A stretch of 64,000 bases of DNA from Pyrenopolyporus hunteri (Eukaryota; Ascomycota; Sordariomycetes; Xylariales; Hypoxylaceae), in the NCBI GenBank assembly GCA_902806595.1, contig CADCXC010000009.1, forward strand, positions 992,001-1,056,000. The letters run 5' to 3'. Shown piece by piece: positions 62,001 through 64,000 of the stretch. A program made the position numbers and the translations under genes. Each line of letters opens with the position of its first letter. Positions within the stretch are counted from its first letter, which is position 1. The notes under the pieces are model-generated. The model did no database searches, was not told the origin of the DNA, and saw only the letters and a program-made list of their open reading frames with translations.

Positions 62001-64000
62001 CACACAGTTTTCTCATCAATCACGCCGGATTGTTGAGCGGAAACGAGGCCACCGAGGAAGTTGACAGCCTCCCGAGCATGGCGCTGTAGGTATGCCGGGT
62101 TAATGGGTTCGCCGTCAAGGAGTTTACCGTAAAGAGGAGAGATGACCGGGATCTTGGGCTGCTGGAAGCGCACAGAGCGGGCCAGATTCCCGAAATCGGC
62201 TAGGATGGGCTCTACTTGGGCAGAGTGGAAAGCGAAGGGCACCTTCAGTTGAGTACACTTGAAGCCCGCACCATCTAGCTGCTCGGCGATTTCGGAGATT
62301 TCAGTAGATGTTCCACTGAGAACCGTCTCCCGAGGGCCATTGATACAGGCGGTATTAGTCGTAGACGCACGGTCACCAAGCGCCTCTGTTACAGTCTCGA
62401 CGGATCCTTGGACGGCCAACATTGCGTGAGTGCCTGCCGTGCATTTCTCAACCAGAAGTTGGGCCCGGGCACCAACGAGGTAGATTGTGTCGCTGGCAGA
62501 TAGGACGCCAGCAACGTTAAGCGCAGCATATTCGCCCAAGCTGTGGCCTAGTACAGCGCTGGGCTGAATGCCCCAGGAAACCCAGAGCTTGGCGAGAGCC
62601 ATCTCGAAGGATGCCAAACCGAGTTGGACAACGACGGGAGATAGTTTCTGTACCTCGGGCTCGCTACCGTCGATAAGAGGGAGGAAAGATGGGAAGCCAT
62701 GGATACGGGCAAGTTGATCATATTCATTGATGGCCTGGCGGAATATTGAGTAATGAGCATAAAGGTCCCTCCCAAGACCAGCGTAGTGGGAGCCCTGGCC
62801 GGTGAATAGGAAGGCCACCTTGGGTTGCTCAGGAGAGACGGGTACGAAGTTGGACTTGAGGCGCTCCTTGATCGCTTCTTGGGCCTCGGCCAAGCTAGAA
62901 GCTGTTACATTCATGCGCCAGTAGTGTTGAATTCTGCGAGCCGTGGTCGTATACGCTACGTGGGAGACGGAAGTAGAGGGATTCTCCTCCATCCACTTGA
63001 CGAGGTTCTCCGCATTTCGGATCATAGCCGCCTTTGACTTGGCAGTGACGGTGATGACATGCTGGCTGCGAGGATCTACAGTGGCAGTCTTGTAGCGAGG
63101 ACCATCTTCAAGTAGAAGACCGGTGTTGCCACCAGCCGCACTGAAGTTGTTAACAAAAACACGCCTAGGCTTCCCATCCTTTCGAACGAAGGGTGTCTTG
63201 TGGAAGGCGATGTTGACGCCGCGCTCACCAAGGTCTGTCGGGAAGGTCTTGTTGATCTCCTTCTTAATCCCAATGTGTGGCGGGATCGCATTTTTCTTTA
63301 GCATCATCAAGACCTTAATCAGCGCGGTTACACCAGAGGCGGCTTCGCCGTGGCCGACATTTGCCTTGACGGCGCCGAGATAAAGAGGCCTATCTATAGG
63401 CCTATGTCGGTTGGCTGGGGCAAAGACATCTGTGACGGAAACCATTTCTGTACCGTCACCAGCCTGAGTTCCCGTGCCATGCATCTCGACGTAGTCCACG
63501 TCGAGCGGATCTACACCAGCATCGTCTAAGATGGACGAAGATAGAATGGACTGTGTTGGCCCATGGGGATGCGTGATAGAAATGGCATCGGCGGAATGGT
63601 TGGTCTGCGTCTCTAAGATCACCGCCAATATGTTGTCTTTATCTGCCAACGCATCATCGAGCCGCTTCACGATTACGGAAGCGCAAGCATCAGCTCGGCA
63701 ATAGCCATCCGCGTCATTGTCGAAGGTGTTACAATTGTGCTCCTTGGACAAGAATTGGCCGCGGCTTAAACCGGCAAAAATATCCGAGTTCGTCATACAA
63801 GAGAGGCCGCCTACGACAGCAGTATCGCACTCCTTCGCCCGCAAGGCGGTACAGGCTACTTGAAGTGCCGCCGCGCTGGACGAGCAAGCGGTGTCAATAC
63901 TCAAACTAGGCCCGCTGAACCCAAAATGATAATTGATCCTCCCTGGCCCGAAAGCGCGCACACCGCCGGTGATGAAGTATGTATCTACTTCCTGGGCGGC
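59033..64000 (-). CDS. pks1: Non-reducing polyketide synthase, DHN-melanin type (N-terminus beyond window)
   Basis: An uninterrupted frame runs from the right edge to a TAG at 59035-59033, 1655 residues without introns. Visible order: the C-terminal two thirds of KS with active-site DTACSSS (Cys codon 63886-63884), MHGTGTQAGD and NVGHGEAASG; a malonyl-CoA acyltransferase with GHSLGEYAALN (about 62550); a product-template domain with the HRVNGTCLIP His (about 61558) and YWIDSLCH Asp (about 60995). Two acyl carriers follow, LGVDSLMGLT (about 60480) and LGMDSLMTLS (about 60098), then a thioesterase/Claisen-cyclase with GWSAGG (about 59560) and MPGNHFSMM (about 59090). Acidic Ser-rich and Ala/Lys-rich linkers flank the second ACP. 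This KS-AT-PT-ACP-ACP-TE layout is that of melanin and conidial-pigment synthases making 1,3,6,8-tetrahydroxynaphthalene or a related naphthopyrone from acetyl/malonyl-CoA. By family length (about 2150 residues) roughly 500 residues, including the SAT domain, lie outside the window. Confidence 0.96.
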   Translation of the reverse strand, partial: AAQEVDTYFITGGVRAFGPGRINYHFGFSGPSLSIDTACSSSAAALQVACTALRAKECDTAVVGGLSCMTNSDIFAGLSRGQFLSKEHNCNTFDNDADGYCRADACASVIVKRLDDALADKDNILAVILETQTNHSADAISITHPHGPTQSILSSSILDDAGVDPLDVDYVEMHGTGTQAGDGTEMVSVTDVFAPANRHRPIDRPLYLGAVKANVGHGEAASGVTALIKVLMMLKKNAIPPHIGIKKEINKTFPTDLGERGVNIAFHKTPFVRKDGKPRRVFVNNFSAAGGNTGLLLEDGPRYKTATVDPRSQHVITVTAKSKAAMIRNAENLVKWMEENPSTSVSHVAYTTTARRIQHYWRMNVTASSLAEAQEAIKERLKSNFVPVSPEQPKVAFLFTGQGSHYAGLGRDLYAHYSIFRQAINEYDQLARIHGFPSFLPLIDGSEPEVQKLSPVVVQLGLASFEMALAKLWVSWGIQPSAVLGHSLGEYAALNVAGVLSASDTIYLVGARAQLLVEKCTAGTHAMLAVQGSVETVTEALGDRASTTNTACINGPRETVLSGTSTEISEIAEQLDGAGFKCTQLKVPFAFHSAQVEPILADFGNLARSVRFQQPKIPVISPLYGKLLDGEPINPAYLQRHAREAVNFLGGLVSAQQSGVIDEKTVWLEVGPHPVCANMVKAAFGASTIAVPTLRRNEATYKTLSATLCTLHSAGLNLDWNEFHRDFDASVRLLDLPAYSFDLKNYWLQYTGDWCLTKNRGALAAPTKAIEPSKPKLSTTSVQRITEEDVKGDVVILETESDLAEENLRKVCSGHRVNGTCLIPSSLYGDMAMTICEYAYKLLRPDTKDIGINVAAVEVPKALIFDPEASSQILRMNVEVNAAENVGHISWTTGEGAKKSEHAHCKVYFGDNQEWLNEFERVSYLIKSRIDALKAAEQRGDASKIGRGLAYKLFTALVDYEPRYQGMETVVLDSKTCEATAKVVFQTSPEDGNFHSAPYWIDSLCHISGFIVNGTDAIDSREQVYVSHGWGSMRFAERLSASKTYQTYIRMQNVKGTKMMAGDAYVFDGDKLIGLGGDIRFQAVTRKVLNVVLPPQGAAATTTSTRPSPAAKPAAAKAPTKEKKQVTKSNLPAVNKKLAQTSVVAQVMNIISKETGVGHDELADNIAFSDLGVDSLMGLTISGRLREELELNIGSHAFNDHATIGAFKKFLAQFESSTAPVVSESSGSSGSSDSDDDIESDSEVTTPGESDKGSVKGDAGTASAGSNSELQQIVRETICGEMGVDVEEIIAAPDLAALGMDSLMTLSILGILREKTGLDIPSDLLGHNPSLKDIERTLGIEGKPKRAAPASKATSSKATSSKAPKAKAQPKATAKTETVAITKSVAVADPYPHRKATSVLLQGNHRTATKQLFMIPDGSGSATSYTEISQLGPDVAVWGMFSPFMKTPEEYKCGVYGMATKFIEEMKRRQPQGPYAVSGWSAGGVIAYEIVNQLTKAGEEVSHLLIIDAPCPITIEPLPSGLHAWFAEIGLLGEGDGPEQKKIPSWLLPHFAASVTALSNYTAEPIPKDKCPKVTTIWCEDGVCKLPTDPRPDPYPTGHALFLLDNRTDFGPNRWDEYLDIEKMTFHHMPGNHFSMMHGELAKQLGGFLKEGLHA

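Overview
The window looks like nuclear DNA of a filamentous ascomycete (Pezizomycotina; the class cannot be fixed from sequence alone, Sordariomycetes-like is my guess). The reasons are short introns of about 50-110 nt with CTAAC-type branch sites, fungal-specific protein families, an LTR retrotransposon destroyed by C:G-to-T:A mutation in the manner of repeat-induced point mutation (RIP), and long gene-free spacers carrying CCTA/TAGG tetranucleotide tracts. There are no tRNA, rRNA or CRISPR features that I can support.

Left part (1-17.2 kb), housekeeping genes. A Sae2/CtIP/Ctp1 DNA-end-resection factor runs off the left edge on the minus strand (1-2048). A seven-knuckle CCHC protein of the Gis2/Byr3/CNBP family follows on the plus strand (5515-6658, seven exons). 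A five-exon DDHD-domain phospholipase lies on the minus strand (8126-11645). It is divergent from the largest subunit of RNA polymerase III (Rpc1, 12670-17181, plus strand).

Middle part (17.2-32.7 kb), gene-poor. It holds a 6.4 kb LTR retrotransposon (19879-26297) with LTRs of about 287 bp. The element is extremely AT-rich. Its outer LTR ends escaped mutation and the inner parts did not, so each LTR serves as a reference for part of the other. The comparison shows that nearly all C outside CpG was changed while most CpG was spared.

Right part (32.7-64 kb), a loose DHN-melanin-type gene cluster. It comprises a Cmr1/Pig1-type regulator with two C2H2 fingers plus a Zn2Cys6 cluster (32736-35914, +), a tetra/trihydroxynaphthalene-reductase-type SDR (41380-42263, +), an AflR-type Zn2Cys6 regulator (49215-50477, -), and a non-reducing polyketide synthase KS-AT-PT-ACP-ACP-TE (59033 to beyond 64000, -). 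The expected logic is that the PKS makes 1,3,6,8-tetrahydroxynaphthalene, the SDR reduces hydroxynaphthalenes, and the two regulators control expression. No scytalone dehydratase is visible. Genes are separated by 5.5, 7.0 and 8.6 kb without recognisable genes, which is unusually sparse for a biosynthetic cluster.

All exon structures were read by eye from reading frame, splice signals and family motifs; they were not tested against transcripts or databases.
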